A stretch of DNA of 64,000 nt from Portulaca oleracea (GCA_029582165.1 CM055878.1:1198001-1262000); one strand, 5' to 3'. Numbered from the stretch's first letter, positions 23,076-35,755 are shown. Program-made: numbers and translations. Notes: generated from the letters alone by a model not told the origin.

Positions 23076-24484
23076 TGATAACTGCATTTCATGACTATGT
23101 TTTTGGGGGTTTTCAATAGTGAATTAGGGATAGTTTTGAGTGTGAACCTTGATTTTTAATCCAATTTCCCAACTACACTTGGCGTTGTTGTTTGTGATGC
23201 GAATTTGTAGGTTTTGAGGCCAAAACACCAATTTTCTCTCAACTTCAGGCAAGAGTGAAGTCACCCCGGGCCTCTCAGATGTCATAAACGGTGGTACAAA
23301 TCTGGAGTGAAACGGAGCTCGGAATACCCAGACAGTAGCCACCACGGTTTGACCTGTTTTGCGAAGGAAAGGAGAAAGAAACGAACCAATGGCCACCACG
23401 GTCAGCCCGTGGGGAAGGCCACGGTCTGTGGTACGGACATGTACGGTCCAAGGCAAGGTCGGTTGTTTTCGCGAGTAGAAAAGCAAGGCAACTACGGTTT
23501 TTCGAGATGGAGTGGATATCTATCATTTTTCCTTCATTCTTTGGCTGGGAAAAGAGAGAAAAAAACCCTAATAACCCCCATCTACTCCTGAACTCTCCAT
23601 CAAGATTGAAGATTGAGATCGATTCGAGGAGAAGCGAAGTCAAGATTCGAGAGGAATTCATCGATGCTCGCGAGGAGGACTCCACACCGGGATCGAAAGA
23701 CTCGACAGTTGTATTCTTCGTAGTTATCTTTCTTCTTTGATTTCTTTCTTTGTTTTGAGAATCAATCATGATGTTGGAACTTGTGTTATGTTTTCTTTGA
23801 TGATGAGTGAGTAGCTTTCTTGAACTCTAGGGTTTTGCAACCCGAAACAATGTAGTTTGATTGATTGTTATTAGTTTGTGCATGAATTCTTGATTCGAAT
23901 CAATAGAAGGTTGTGTTTTCCATGTTTATGAATATTGTTAAGGCCTTGAATATTTGTAAGTTTGAGATTAACCTGAGAAGTACTGAAAGGTGAATTAGGG
24001 TAATCTGACTACCAACCTGTCTACCTTGGCTTGCGAAAGTTGAGAAAGGAGTAGTGAACTAGCAAATCATTAGATAACCTGACTTTTTGAGACCTTCAAT
24101 TCTGTTTAACCTAAAAGGCATACGAAAGTTGTTGATTAGGTTGTTTAGAATAATTCTAGTTAGCATCGAAAGGGGGATAGGATTCAGAGGTTATCGATTC
24201 TTGATTCGTTCTTGAATGTATGATTGTGCAGGCTAGGTTTTAATAATCAAACTCGTTGTTAGGTTAGCATCTCTCTAGAAGTCTTTCTCTCTTGATAGAA
24301 CCTTTGATTGATTTTCTTTTTCCTGCTTTATTAGTTTTATTAGTTTTTTTTAAACCTTTTCAAAATCAAAACCTGATTAGCTTAGCAATCACAGTAGAGA
24401 TTAGTTTTTCTGTGCTGCTAATTGAGTCCCTGTGGGATCGACCTTGACTGCTACTACGTACACCATGCGCTTGTGGCCCTGTCA
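23076..24484 (+). mobile_element. 5' LTR of the Athila-like element (copy 2)
   Basis: 1409 bp, TGATAACTGC...CCCTGTCA. Lacks a 48-bp palindrome-bearing block present in the 3' LTR, as does copy 1. Confidence 0.85.
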
Positions 24485-24490
24485 AGTTTT

Positions 24491-24509
24491 TTGTTGCCGT
24501 TGCCGGGGA
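24491..24509 (+). promoter_or_regulatory. Primer-binding site (tRNA-Asp type), Athila-like element
   Basis: TTGTTGCCGTTGCCGGGGA closely matches the Athila/Tat PBS complementary to tRNA-Asp, with changes at its 5' side. It lies six bases after the LTR. Confidence 0.7.
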
Positions 24510-24653
24510 CTCTGTCCCTAGAAGTTGGTAAACGAACTTTTTGGGTTGACTAAGCTGTTTTTCTTTTTTTCTTTCTTTTTCTTTGATTTTCTTGATTTTC
24601 TTGTTTCACTACGTTGTTGTTCTTGTTTTTGTTTTGCTAGGATCTTTTGGTGT

Positions 24654-26800
24654 ATGCGGCTGATTTCGGAGTTCGAGTTCGATCCAGAAATAGAGAGGAC
24701 TTTCCACCGGAGGAATAGGCAAAGGCTAGAAGAAGCTAGAAAAGAGACACCCTCGCAGCAATCTAAGATGTCCGGAGAAGAACGACCAAAGATGCTGGCC
24801 CAATACATGACTCCGAACATCACAAGCCCACCCACCGCCATCAAATTACCTAAAGTGGGGAATGATTTTGAGCTGAAGAATTCTCTCATCAGCCTAGTGC
24901 GTGCTACGCCGTTCCATGGTCTCCCGAACGAGGATCCCAACCGCCACCTTCACATCTTCCGACAAGCATGCAACACCTTCAAAGCCAACGGGGCCTCGCC
25001 GGACGCGATCAAGCTGAGGTTATTTCCATTTTCCTTGGAGGATTGAGCATGGGAGTGGCTGGATTCCCTTCCGGCGAACTCCATCACTACTTTCGATAAG
25101 TTGGCGAGCGCATTTCTTGCTAAATACTTCCCGCCAAGCAAGCTGACGAGCCTCCTAAACCAGATCTCCACTTTCTCTCAGGAGCCGGACGAGACACTAT
25201 ATGAGGCGTGGGAGAGGTTCAAGGGATTGCTACGATAATGTCCCCAGCATGGTCTCGAGCCATGGGTTCCCATCCAAGCCTTCTACAATGGGGTGGACGA
25301 CAATCTGAGAGCGACCATCCTTGCTGCAGCTGGAGGGAACATCATGAGCAAGACAGTGGATGTGCTTTATGAGCTGATCGAGAAAATGGCATCGAACAGC
25401 CACCAGTGGTCGAGACCCCGTTCCACGAGAACGGGAGGTAAGTATTCTGTTGACGCCATCACATTTCTTTCTGCTAAACTTGATGCTACAAATGAAAAGA
25501 TGGAAAGAATGCATGTGAATGCTTCCCCTCCTCCCAATGTGCTTCATGTTACTCTTTTGACCATGCTACCCTTTATTGTCCTAATAGGGTGGGTAGTAGT
25601 AGTGCGCAACCTGACCAAGCCAACTTTGTTGGTAACCCTACCCAAAGACTTCTCTTCGACCCCTACTCCAACACATACAACTCCGGTTTGAGTCCCCACT
25701 CTAATCCTTCTTACCAGAACCAATTGGGTCACCCACAAGGACAAAGACCTTCCACTCAACCCTACCAATCCCCTCAAAATCCTAACTTAGAGCCTATGGT
25801 GAAAGCCCTACTCGAGCATCAACAAAGACAAGATGAGGTGATTAAAGCTTTAGCCACTAAGGTTGACCTTTTATCCACCCATAACCAAATACTTGAGAAC
25901 TAGATAGTTATTGAGTCTGGTACTTCTACCACCCCTCCTGGACCACCCATACCTAACCCTAAGGAGCATTGCAATGCTATAGTCTTGAGGAGTGGGACAC
26001 AGATTGAGGGACCTGAGAGGCCAAATGCCAAGCATGGGGGGGATTTGGGTGAGAGGAGAGTTGAGAAAGAGAGTGAGGAGGGGAAAGACCATGAGAAAGA
26101 GACCATCAATGAGGGTAGTGCTGAAATCCCTCAACCATCACCACCACCTAGAGTTTATGTGCCCCCTATTCCATTCCCTTCTAGGCTTGCTAAGTCTACG
26201 ACCGATGTTCACTTTGGGAAATTCCTTGGCATGCTGAAAAAGTTAAATGTGAATGTTCCTTTTCTTGATGCTTTGTCCAAAATGCCTTTGTATGCTAAAT
26301 TCTTGAAGGAGATTCTCTCCAAGAAAAGAAAAATAGATGACTGTGAGGCAATTGCATTGAATGAGGAGTGTAGTTTTGTGGTCTTGAATGAGTGTAGTTC
26401 TGTGGTCTTGAATAAGCTCACTCCAAAGCTTAAGGACGCCGGAAGTTTAACTATTTCTTGTGGCCTAGGAACCATGAACATCAACTGTGCCTTATGTGAT
26501 GTGGGCTCAAGTGTGAGCTTGATGCCTTATTCCCCTTATAAGAGACTGAACTTAGGTGAGCTGAGACCTAGCGCCATGTCACTTAAAATGGCTGATCGTT
26601 CTGTTAAGTACCCAATGGGTATTTTAGAGGACTTTCCTCTTAAGGTAGGAGACTATTATGTGCCTGTGGATTTTGTGATTCTTGATATGGCTGAGGACAC
26701 CCGTACCCAAATTATTTTAGGAAGACCTTTCCTTACCACAGTTGGGTGCATAATAGATGTGAAAAAGGGGAAGATGAGCTTTAAGTTTGGGGAGCATTAG
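24654..26800 (+). pseudogene. Athila-type gag-protease, broken (copy 2)
   Basis: The gag starts at the ATG at 24654. In-frame stops lie at 25044 (TGA), 25236 (TAA) and 25901 (TAG), with a frameshift near 25548 just before the zinc knuckle CASCYSFDHATLYC. From 25985 a 271-residue stretch is open: LRSGTQ, VYVPPIPFPSRL, FLDALSKMPLYAKFLKEIL, then aspartic protease with CDVGSSVSLMP at the catalytic site and ILGRPFLTT. Most Athila proteases have DLGAS or DTGAS, so the third residue matches but Val and Ser replace the neighbours. The frame ends at a TAG specific to this copy. Not a functional polyprotein gene. Confidence 0.8.
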
Positions 26801-27164
26801 GTTGAATTTGATATGTTTCGTGAACTATGCCTCCTAATGTTTCTTCTTGTTGTGGTGTTGATGTGATTGGGAATGATGAGTCTGATTATGTATTTCCTGA
26901 GAGCCATGTACTTGGTGACACGACGGATTGGTACAAGTTATTGAACCCGAGCCTAACATCACCAAAGACCGACCTTATGCTACTAATGAGGTTGTGTTGA
27001 GAAAGTTTTGTAGGTTTGACTCCAGGATGCCTTCCAATGCTGAGGAAGGAAATCAGTTCGACCCTTGCTGGTGGGTTCGACTTCGAGATGCTGAGGGAAC
27101 ACATGCTGATGGTGTTCCAAAAGAGTTTGACTATGATGTGGAGCATACTCCGGACTGAGGTGAG

Positions 27165-28657
27165 TTTCGTCTAGCTAAAGACGTTAAACTAGCGCTTCTT
27201 GGGAGGCAACCCAAGCATTTAGTTGCTTTATTTTGTTTTATATTGTTTTGATTGCGAAAACCCTCCTTTGTTGAGTACCTTATGGTGTATGTTTGGATTG
27301 TCATTACAAGTGTATACTCATGAGATTTTTGGCTTGATGTGGATGATGAAAGAGACTTGGTTGTTTGTTTGATTTAGGTTGCCTGTCTTGATTATGATTC
27401 ATCTAGTCTTGATCAATTCTTGTGCATGATAGTAAAGTTCTCGTGTTTGGTTCATCAAATGAACTAGTTGAAGTGATTGTGGTAGGTTAACTTGTGAGAC
27501 TTCTTGAGCCTAAAAGACTGTCATTTTTATAGTCTCATTTTCTTTTGAGTGTGACCTTACCATGTTTGCATCTCTAGAACTTGATTTGTCTCTCTTTGAA
27601 ACTACATTTGACTTGTGTATAGTGTTAATATGATTGAGGCCCATTTTGAAGCCACATAGCCAAAAAGCCACCTAACATTATGACTTCTTTTTGCTAGCCC
27701 TTGCGCAGTTTTTCCTGTTTTGATTGTTTCACCTATTTTGCGCACCCCTTGGCCTGTTCTAAATCCCTTATCCTTTAGCCAAGTTAGTGGAGCAACAAGT
27801 CAGTTGGGGGACAGTTTTAAAGTCTAATTGTTGGTGACTTTGTTGGTTAGTTTGCTTGATGAGGGAAGCATTGCTCATAATCGTTATTTATCCCCTCTTT
27901 TCATTTGAGGTTGAAATTGGGTTGAAAGGAAATGAGTCCATCTTTATGTATCTATGCTATTCACCAAAAAAAAGGAATGAAAAGTATAAAAAAAAAGAAA
28001 AAAAGAGAAGTTTTGAGGAATAAGGTGAATAGTATGGTGGTTTTCTTGCTTATATTAACTCTTCCTTTATTCTGCTTCGATGGGGAAGGTATTTGTGCTT
28101 CATTGCGGTTTGATGTAAGAAGCGTTGTGCTATATGTATTGGGAATGTTGCTCTTTAGGTCCTTGGCTCTTAGCTCGACATTACCCAAATGAATTCCCTC
28201 CTTACCCTACACCTAAGTCCCATTGCAACCCTTGAAAAGTCCTCATGATTAACATTTGTGCATATTGTCTATAGCGGCAGAGAATCGAGAGTCTTGTCAA
28301 GCTTATGGTAGGTTGTTTACATTGGTTGAAGGTTTTGAGCGAACCGTTATATCTTTTATAAATACATGAGGGGAGTGATTCACATACCTTAAAGTGAGGT
28401 CCTACAATCCCAACTAGTTCGCCAAACATGTGAATGAATTTTGATTGCATTTGAGTTGTGATAGACTAGTTGTGTTGCTTCCTGGCTTGTGATTCTATTT
28501 CGAACAACAATTTTTGTTTCAATTTGATTCTTAATCTTGCTAGGGAGTCTCTTTGTGTATGCTTGTTTTGGCTTTCTAATATGCTCTTTTTATTAGAGGA
28601 GGTGTGAGTAGATTTCTTTTCCTTTTCAAGTCCTTTCATCTTGTTTTGAGTCTTGTA
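27165..28657 (+). other. 3' noncoding part of the Athila-like element
   Basis: Opens with CTTGGGAGGCAACCCAA (about 27198-27214), a short motif conserved after pol in Athila/Tat elements. No env-like or other ORF is credible. The 27932-28192 frame is an A-rich artefact. Confidence 0.65.
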
Positions 28658-28677
28658 CTTGCTTGGGGACAAGCAAG
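28658..28677 (+). promoter_or_regulatory. Conserved hairpin before the 3' LTR
   Basis: CTTGCTTG-GGGA-CAAGCAAG is a perfect 8-bp stem with a four-base loop, followed by the purine tract at 28678-28694. A TTGGGGACAAGCAA-type hairpin at this place is common in Athila/Tat elements. It is probably a cis signal for packaging, plus-strand priming or 3' processing. Confidence 0.6.
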
Positions 28678-28696
28678 GAGTAAGCATGGGAGACTC

Positions 28697-30161
28697 TAAT
28701 AACTGCGTTTCATGACTATGTTTTTGGGGGTTTTCAATAGTGAATTAGGGATAGTTTTGAGTGTGAACCTTGATTTTTATTCCAGTTTCCCTACTACACT
28801 TGACATTGTTGTTTGTGATGCGAATTTGTAGGTTTTGAGGCCAAAACACTAATTTTCTCTCAACTTCAGGCAAGAGTGAAGTCACCCCGGGCCTCTACAT
28901 GTCATAAACGGTGGTACAAATCTGGAGTGAAATGGAGCTCGGAATACCCGGACAGTAGCCACCACGGTCTGACCGTGGTGGTGGCCACGGCCCGTGGCGG
29001 GGCAGCTGCTTGCTGGCGTTGCTGTTTTGCGAAGGAAAGGAGAAAGAAACGAACAAGTGGCCACCACGGTCAGCCCGTGGGGAAGGCCACGGTCCGTGGT
29101 ACGGACATGTACGGACATGTACGGTCCAAGGCAAGGTCGGTTGTTTTCGCGAGTGGAAAAGCAAGGCAACTACGGTTTTTCGAGATGGAGTGGATATCTA
29201 TCATTTTTCCTTCATTCTTTGGCTGGGAAAAGAGAGAAAAAAACCCTAATAACCCCCATCTACTCCTGAACTCTCCATCAAGATTGAAGATTGAGATCGA
29301 TTCGAGGAGAAGCGAAGTCAAGATTCGAGAGGAATTCATCGATGCTCGCGAGGAGGACTCCACACCGGGATCGAAAGACTTGACAGTTGTATTCTTCGTA
29401 GTTATCTTTCTTCTTTGATTTCTTTCTTTTTTTTGAGAATCAATCATGATGTTGGAACTTGTGTTATGTTTTCTTTGATGATGAGTGAGTAGCTTTCTTG
29501 AACTCTAGGGTTTTGCAACCCGAAACAATGTAGTTTGATTGATTGTTATTAGTTTGTGCATGAATTCTTGATTCGAATCAATAGAAGGTTGTGTTTTCCA
29601 TGTTTATGAATATTGTTAAGGCCTTGAATATTTGTAAGTTTGAGATTAACCTGAGAAGTACTGAAAGGTGAATTAGGGTAATCTGACTACCAACCTGTCT
29701 ACCTTGGCTTGCGAAAGTTGAGAAAGGAGTAGTGAACTAGGAAATCATTAGATAACCTGACTTTTTGAGACCTTCAATTCTGTTTAACCTAAAAGGCATA
29801 CGAAAGTTATTGATTAGGTTGTTTAGAATAATTCTAGTTAGCATCGAAAGGGGGATAAGATTCAGAGGTTATCGATTCTTGATTCGTTCTTTAATATATG
29901 ATTGTGCAGGCTAGGTTTTAATAATGAACTCGTTGTTAGGTTAGATCTCTCTAGAAGTCTTTCTCTCTTGATAGAGTCTTTGATTGATTTTCTTTTTCCT
30001 ACTTTATTAGTTTTATTAGTTTTTTTAAAACCTTTTCAAAATCAAAACCTGATTAGCTTAGCAATCGCATTAGAGATTAGTTTTTGTGTGCTGCTAATTG
30101 AGTCCCTGTGGGATCGACCTTGATGTGCTACTACGTACACCGTCTGCTTGCGGCCCTGTCA
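28697..30161 (+). mobile_element. 3' LTR of the Athila-like element
   Basis: 1465 bp. The first dinucleotide is TA instead of TG (TAATAACTGC). It contains an extra 48 bp at 28975-29022 and a duplicated ACGGACATGT near 29100 relative to the 5' LTR. Ends CCCTGTCA followed by AATAT. Confidence 0.85.
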
Positions 30162-30166
30162 AATAT

Positions 30167-30930
30167 ACTTGATCTTATGTAACCTTTAAAATAAAAGCAA
30201 AAAATATAGTAAAATTAAGGATTTTGGACACTCATATACTATACTTTTGTGGGTGTTGGACAATATTCCAATATAAAATATTTTTTTATGACAATATACT
30301 GTACTTCGTAGGTGTTGGATGTTTTTGGATGGAAGGGGTGATAGATTTTAGCAGAAGCTTATGCTAAATTATAGTGCATAATTGTCTAAAAAACACTCGT
30401 ATGGTTTATAAGCAACATCCAGTCCCCAAATTATAGTATTAGACCTAGCAAGAAATTGACCTTACCCGAAAACCTACCCAAAAATTTAGGGTTTTTGAAC
30501 ACGATTTCTCGACCCAAAACCAAAAATTATTAAAACTTGAAAAACTAGAAAATTAGCAGGTCAAACTTGATTGGTACCTGAAACCGCCTGATCTCTTTCC
30601 AAATCAATAAAACTAATGCTTTTGTACACTTTTCATATATACTATTTTACTATTACATTTTTTTCATTTTTGTACTTTTTCACCTAATTATAGTTTTTTA
30701 TCCAGTAAAATGTCTGATATTAGATAATACATACTCATTTGTCGTCATTATGCTTTATACTAATGGATAAGAAGGTAAAAATAATTTGAGTGATAAAAGG
30801 AGATCAAGAGTAACGAAAGAGATTGAAAACTCGACTTATGTCCAGTAACTCTAGAGGTATATATTAGTGTGGCGGTAAGTAGATCTACTCATGAAATTGA
30901 AATTTCGAGGAGATATGGTAGATGAGGCAC
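30167..30930. other. Intergenic, nothing recognised
   Basis: AT-rich sequence between the Athila-like element and the chromovirus. No ORF, RNA gene or clear element ends. Confidence 0.5.
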
Positions 30931-31249
30931 TGTCGGGATAGTTAGAGGTATTGATAGAGAACGGAAAATAAATAAAAGCTAAAGAAAGGAATTCAACATC
31001 CCTGTGTTGAATTCAGGAAAGAATTCAGCATCCTTGTGCTGGATTCAGGAAAGAGTAGCATCCCTGTGCTTAAATCAGTAATAATTGTATTCAATATTCA
31101 ATGTAGTCTGTTTTGCAAAGGCTAGCAAAGCCCTTATTTATAGGTAAATAACCTGCCTATACTAAACCTAATAGAAATAGAGAATTTGAGTTATATTCCT
31201 AATCAAACTAGGAAACTATAATATTCCTAATACGAATAGGACTAAAACA
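30931..31249 (-). mobile_element. Probable 3' LTR of the chromovirus
   Basis: TG...CA segment (TGTCGGGATAG to ACTAAAACA) lying just after the stop codon of the minus-strand polyprotein. A TATA-like CTATAAATAAG is on the minus strand near 31136-31146. There is no second LTR for comparison, so the ends are inferred. Confidence 0.5.
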
Positions 31250-31259
31250 TATAAAATAT

Positions 31260-32644
31260 CTAATTATTATTTCTAAACTCCTTCCTAAAATAAGTCTTCA
31301 GTCCTCCATCATTTCTCCCCGGCTTAGAAAAACTCACCTCCGGAGTGTTTGCTTGTAAATACTCCTCCAACAGCTCAGGTGCAACACAACGGAGATCATT
31401 CTTAGGAACCCAAGAATTATCAGAAGAAGGGCGACCTTTCCAACGAACTAGGTAGCGTTGAAAGCCACCCGTCATGCTAACAGCCTCATCATGAAGAATG
31501 ACTTCAACCTCATCAATAGGCAAGGGCACCACTGGAGGTAAGCGAGGCACCGAAACAGAAGAAGTAGCAGAACCACCTGTCACACTCGCAGAAAATGTAG
31601 GAGGCTCGAAAGTACCTCTGTAATGTGTCAAATCCTCAAAATTGAAGATAGGACTAATTGACAATTTAGGAGGTAAGTCAAGCAAGTAAGCATTGGAGCC
31701 AAGATGTTTTAAAATGCGATAAGGACCACAAGCTCTAGCAAAGAGCTTTTTAAAAGAGTGTTTAGGAAAACGTTCAGGACGAATCTGGACCATCACATAA
31801 TCACCTTCGTTAAACTCCATCTTCCTACGATGCACATTAGCGGCAAGTTTGTAATTTTCATTACTCTTTGCAATTTTCTGTTGAGCATCGACATGCACAT
31901 CATGAATCTGTTTAGCAAAAGATTCAGCAAATTAAGCTGTCCGAGAGTCAATAGGAAATGGCACTAATTCAAGAGGAAGACGAGGGGCAATCCCATGGAC
32001 CACTTCAAAAGGAGTCCTACCCGTAGACTTATTCATAGAGTTGTTATAAGCAAATTCAGCAGTGGGTAACACCAAATCCCAAGTGCTAGGTTTTTCCCCT
32101 ACAAGGCTCCTAAGAAGGTTACCTAGACTCCGGTTAACAACCTCAGTCTGGCCATCAGTTTGTGGATGAAAAGCAGCAGAAAATTTCAAGTGAGTACCGA
32201 ACAATTTCCACAAAGTTCGCCAAAAATGACTCACAAATTTTACATCCCTATCAGACATAATAAAAGACGGCAGACCATGGAGACGCACAATTTCCCTAAA
32301 GAATAGTCTAGCAACATGTGATGCATTTGCAGTTTTAGTACAAGGAATGAAATGTGCCATCTCAGAAAATCTATCTGCCACAACAAATATGCAATCATGA
32401 CCTCTAGTAGTGCGGGGAATCCCTAAGACAAAGTCCATGCTAAGGTCGTGCCATGGAGTGTGAGGAACAGGTAAGGGTGTGTATAAGCCAATGTTTTGCT
32501 TCCTAGCCTTTGCAAGTTGACAAGTGCGACATTGAGACACAAACGGGCCACATCCTTACGTAATGAAGGCCAAAAGAAGCGGTTATCAACAAGGGAAATG
32601 GTCTTATCTCGTCCGAGATGACCAACTAATCCTCCATCAATCAT
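31260..32644 (-). pseudogene. Chromovirus integrase with chromodomain, broken
   Basis: Reads right to left. A partly frameshifted zinc-binding N terminus (GHLGRDKT, then CRTCQLAKARK) is followed by an integrase core with all three acidic positions visible (DLSMDFVLG, SDRDVKFVSHFW, QTDGQTEVVNRSLGN) in one open frame at 31932-32540. A stop after DSRTA (about 31933) separates it from the C-terminal part (KMEFNEGDYVMVQIRPERFP). This ends in a chromodomain-like segment (FQRYLVRWKGRPSSDNSWV) at 31260-31898. The chromodomain places the element in the chromovirus clade of Ty3/gypsy, where it is thought to steer integration to modified histones. Confidence 0.85.
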
Positions 32645-32666
32645 GTAGTTCCCATATCAGGAACTC

Positions 32667-34490
32667 TCACACAGAGTTACTAGGGACACACAACTTGGAC
32701 CCATATAACAAGTAACCATCAACAATCATATAATCAACAAAATCACAACGATTACCATTGGAAACCTCATCATAAGTCTTAGAGAAGTCTGGGCATAAAG
32801 GGTATTGTTCTTTCAGCCTATCAAAGTCGGTCACTTTGGTGGTCATTATATGTAACAGAAGGCTCTCTCGACTGAGGGCATCAGCAACCACATTCTCAAC
32901 ACCAGAATGGTGTTTCAGCACAAAAGAATAATCCTGAAGATACTCGACCCATTGAGCGTGTTTCTCTCGAAGGTGTTTCTGATCATTACTGAACTTTAGG
33001 GCTTGATGGTCACTCCACAGGACAAACTCTTTAGGCAACAAATAATATCGCCAATGTTCTAGGCAAGCACTAAGGCATAAAGTACTTTCTCGTAAGTTGT
33101 GTACTTAGTCCTCCTAGACTCATTGCGCTTTTCACTAAAGATCTTTATGCTATGGGATGTCCTTCCTGACTCAAGACTCCTATTCCAACCCCAGAAGCAT
33201 CACAAGCAACTTCAAACACTTTAGAAAAATCAGGATAACGCAAAACAGGGGCTTTGATCATTTTTTGTTTGATGAGATTAAAAGCCTCTCTCGCAGACTG
33301 GGTCCATCTAAACTCACCTTTCTTTAAGCACTCAGTAATAGGAGCCATAACGGAGCTAAAATTTCGGACAAAATGCTTATAGAAAATGGCTAAGCCATGA
33401 AAACTTCTCGCCTCAGATATAGTTTTTGGTTCAGGCCACTCTACTATAGCTTTAATCTTCTCAGAATCAGCAGAAACACCCTTATTCGACACAACAAATC
33501 CAAGGAACACAACCTCAGATTGTAAGAAAGAACACTTTGTCAAATTGATGTAAAGCTTTTCAGTTCGCAAAACCTCAAAGACTAGCCTCAAGTGTTGTAA
33601 ATGGGCTTCCCGGGAAGGACTTATATAAGAATGTCATCAAAGTACACGACTAAAAACTTCCGAAGGAAAGGGCGAAGAATATGGGTCTTAGCCCGCATGA
33701 ATGTGCTAGGTGTGTTAGTCAAACCAAAGGGCATAACTAACCATTCGAACAACCCATCAGGAGTCTTAAAGGCAGTTTCCCATTCATCTCCATGGCAAAT
33801 TCTCAGTTGATGGTATCCTACTCTTAAGTCAATTTTGGAGAACCACTTAGAGCCTGACATTTGGTTCAACATATCATCAAGTCGAGGTATGGGAAGTCTA
33901 TATTTCACTGTGATCTTATTAATAGCTCTACTATCAATGCACATTCTCCAAGAACCATCTTTATTAGGGGTTAAAAGGGTAGGAACAGCACACGGGCTTA
34001 GACTATGTTTAATGAAACCCTTTTGTAACAGACTCTCGACTTGTCTATTTAACTCCTCACGTTCACTAGGATTCATCCTATAGTGTGGTAAGTTAGGCAA
34101 AGAGGATCTTGGGACTAGATCTATAGCATGTTGGATGTCCCATAAAGGAGGTAAGTCAGCGGGCAAATCATCACGGGAAACATCCTTAAACTCACTAAGA
34201 AGTTAACTCAAATCAGCAGACATTTCAATACTAGTGGCTAAAGGAAACACAGGTGCAGCTTTGGCCACTACATCATGTAACATTTCAAAACTTCGACCCT
34301 CAGTTTCACATTCTTGGGCAGTTAGAAAATGCACTCGAGTTGGTTGGTCAGGGGGTGAGGGGGGTTTAGATTTATGAGTCTTAGGCTTACTATGATCAAC
34401 AGGGCGAGCAGGGGCCAATTTAATCTTCTTGCCCTTATGCATAAACACATAGGTGTTTTTCTGGCCAAAGTTAGTAGCATTTTTTGTCAC
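32667..34490 (-). pseudogene. Chromovirus reverse transcriptase and RNase H, broken
   Basis: 34166-33621 holds the RT core ([37 protein letters not shown]) and the catalytic box VVYFDDILI, after which a stop and frameshift occur. 33591-33145 holds the RT thumb ([17 protein letters not shown]) and the start of RNase H ([19 protein letters not shown]). 33041-32667 holds the end of RNase H (LWSDHQAL, WVEYLQDYSF, NVVADALSR). 34490-34203 is the linker between protease and RT. Frame changes at about 34200, 33610 and 33100 break the polyprotein. Confidence 0.85.
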
Positions 34491-34505
34491 ATATCTAGGG
34501 GCGAA

Positions 34506-34820
34506 CTAAAAGTATGTGGGCAACATCCATAGGCAAGACATACACCAAACAGTATCAGAGTATGCACCTAATTGGAGATGGACTTCACATTTTTCAGTAA
34601 TAGTCAAAGATGTCTTGTCAACCCAAGCAACTTGGATTGGAGAGGAGTAGGGTATGGTCTTAAGGTTTAGAAGCCTCACAGCCGATTTGGAAATGACATT
34701 CATAGAGCTCCCATTATCAATGACTAAGCGAAGGATCTTACTATCACATTGCATCATAGATTCAAATATAGCAGTTCGTTTCCAAGAATCAGTTTGAGTG
34801 GTAGAAAGAACACATCTCAT
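34506..34820 (-). pseudogene. Chromovirus aspartic protease
   Basis: Retropepsin-like segment with LVIDNGSSMNVIS at the active site (the D-x-G triad kept as DNG) and downstream VAWVDKTSLTITEKCEVHLQLG. It lies between the zinc knuckle and RT. The frame ends at 34506 after PTYF. Confidence 0.7.
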
Positions 34821-34944
34821 GACAGCTAAGTGATCCCCTCTTCTCTGTCACTCTCTGTAGCCGTATCTCCATCAACAGGATAAACAGTTTCATCTGCAGC
34901 CTCATCCTTTTCAATAAGGTCTATTCCTAAGGTAAGAGTGCGAT

Positions 34945-35755
34945 TAGGGCATCGCGAAGCGGGATGTCCTCTCTCATGACACTTATGACATACTATAGAT
35001 GATATTGAGGTGGAGGGAGCATAAGTGGAATGGGAGGAACTAGCTTTACCGGAGGCAGCAGGTGGATGGGGTTAGGTATTTTGCTTAGAAAAGTGAGTGG
35101 TTTGGCTAGAACCCTTAGGGTAGGATGGCTTTGAAAACATGGTTGTCTTAGAAGGCCGAGACTCCCCGGCTTGGGTTGTCCACCGACGAGAGTAGGAAGG
35201 CTTCTTGTACTTCTCAACTTCTAAAGCTGGTAAGCCTCTATTAAGGAGTGAGGAGTCAGGTTGGTGGAGACTCACATCGTCTTTAAGGTTATCATTAAGG
35301 TCGTTGATGAACCTAGTCACAGTAACCCAGGGTTCTTCCCTAGTGGCACACCTAAGTCGCATCTCCTCAAATTGGGAATAGTAGTCCGACACACTAGTGG
35401 TTTGTCTTAGGTTTAACCAGTCATTTATCATTTGTTGTTTATGGAAAGTTGGCAGATACTTTGCTCTCATCTTACCTTTCATTTCTTCCCATAAAGTGAT
35501 GGGGGGTTCATTCAAATGGTTAATCTCTCTCTCCACACTTTGCCAATATTTCATGGCAGACCCGACAAGTTTCATCTTGGTGAAGCGAATTCTAGCAATA
35601 TCATGCAAGCCATAAAATTCAAAATAATTCTCTAGTCGATCTATCCAGTCAGTGAACACATTAGGATCATGTCGACCATCAAATTCAGGCACATCAACCT
35701 TGACTTTTCGAGTCACATCATAAGGGTCATCATTGTAATGCCTAGTAGAATCCAA
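34945..35755 (-). pseudogene. Chromovirus gag with zinc knuckle
   Basis: Gag core from the right: VDVPEFDGRHDPNVFTDWI, LVGSAMKYWQSVE, MRAKYLPTFHKQQ, VSDYYSQFEEMRLRC. The frame ends at 35072. A perfect CX2CX4HX4C knuckle, CHKCHERGHPASRC, follows at about 34948-34990 in another frame. No ATG is visible at the right end because the element breaks off there; the first in-frame codon at 35755 is TTG. Confidence 0.75.

Larger units (their letters stand above)
23076..30161 (+). mobile_element. Complete non-autonomous Athila-like element
   Basis: Flanked by a perfect 5-bp duplication AATAT (23071-23075 and 30162-30166). LTRs are 23076-24484 and 28697-30161. The internal region is only 4.2 kb: PBS, gag-protease, then Athila-type 3' noncoding sequence. 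Reverse transcriptase, RNase H and integrase are absent. They are missing at about 27164, where protease is followed almost directly by sequence that normally lies after pol. Confidence 0.85.
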
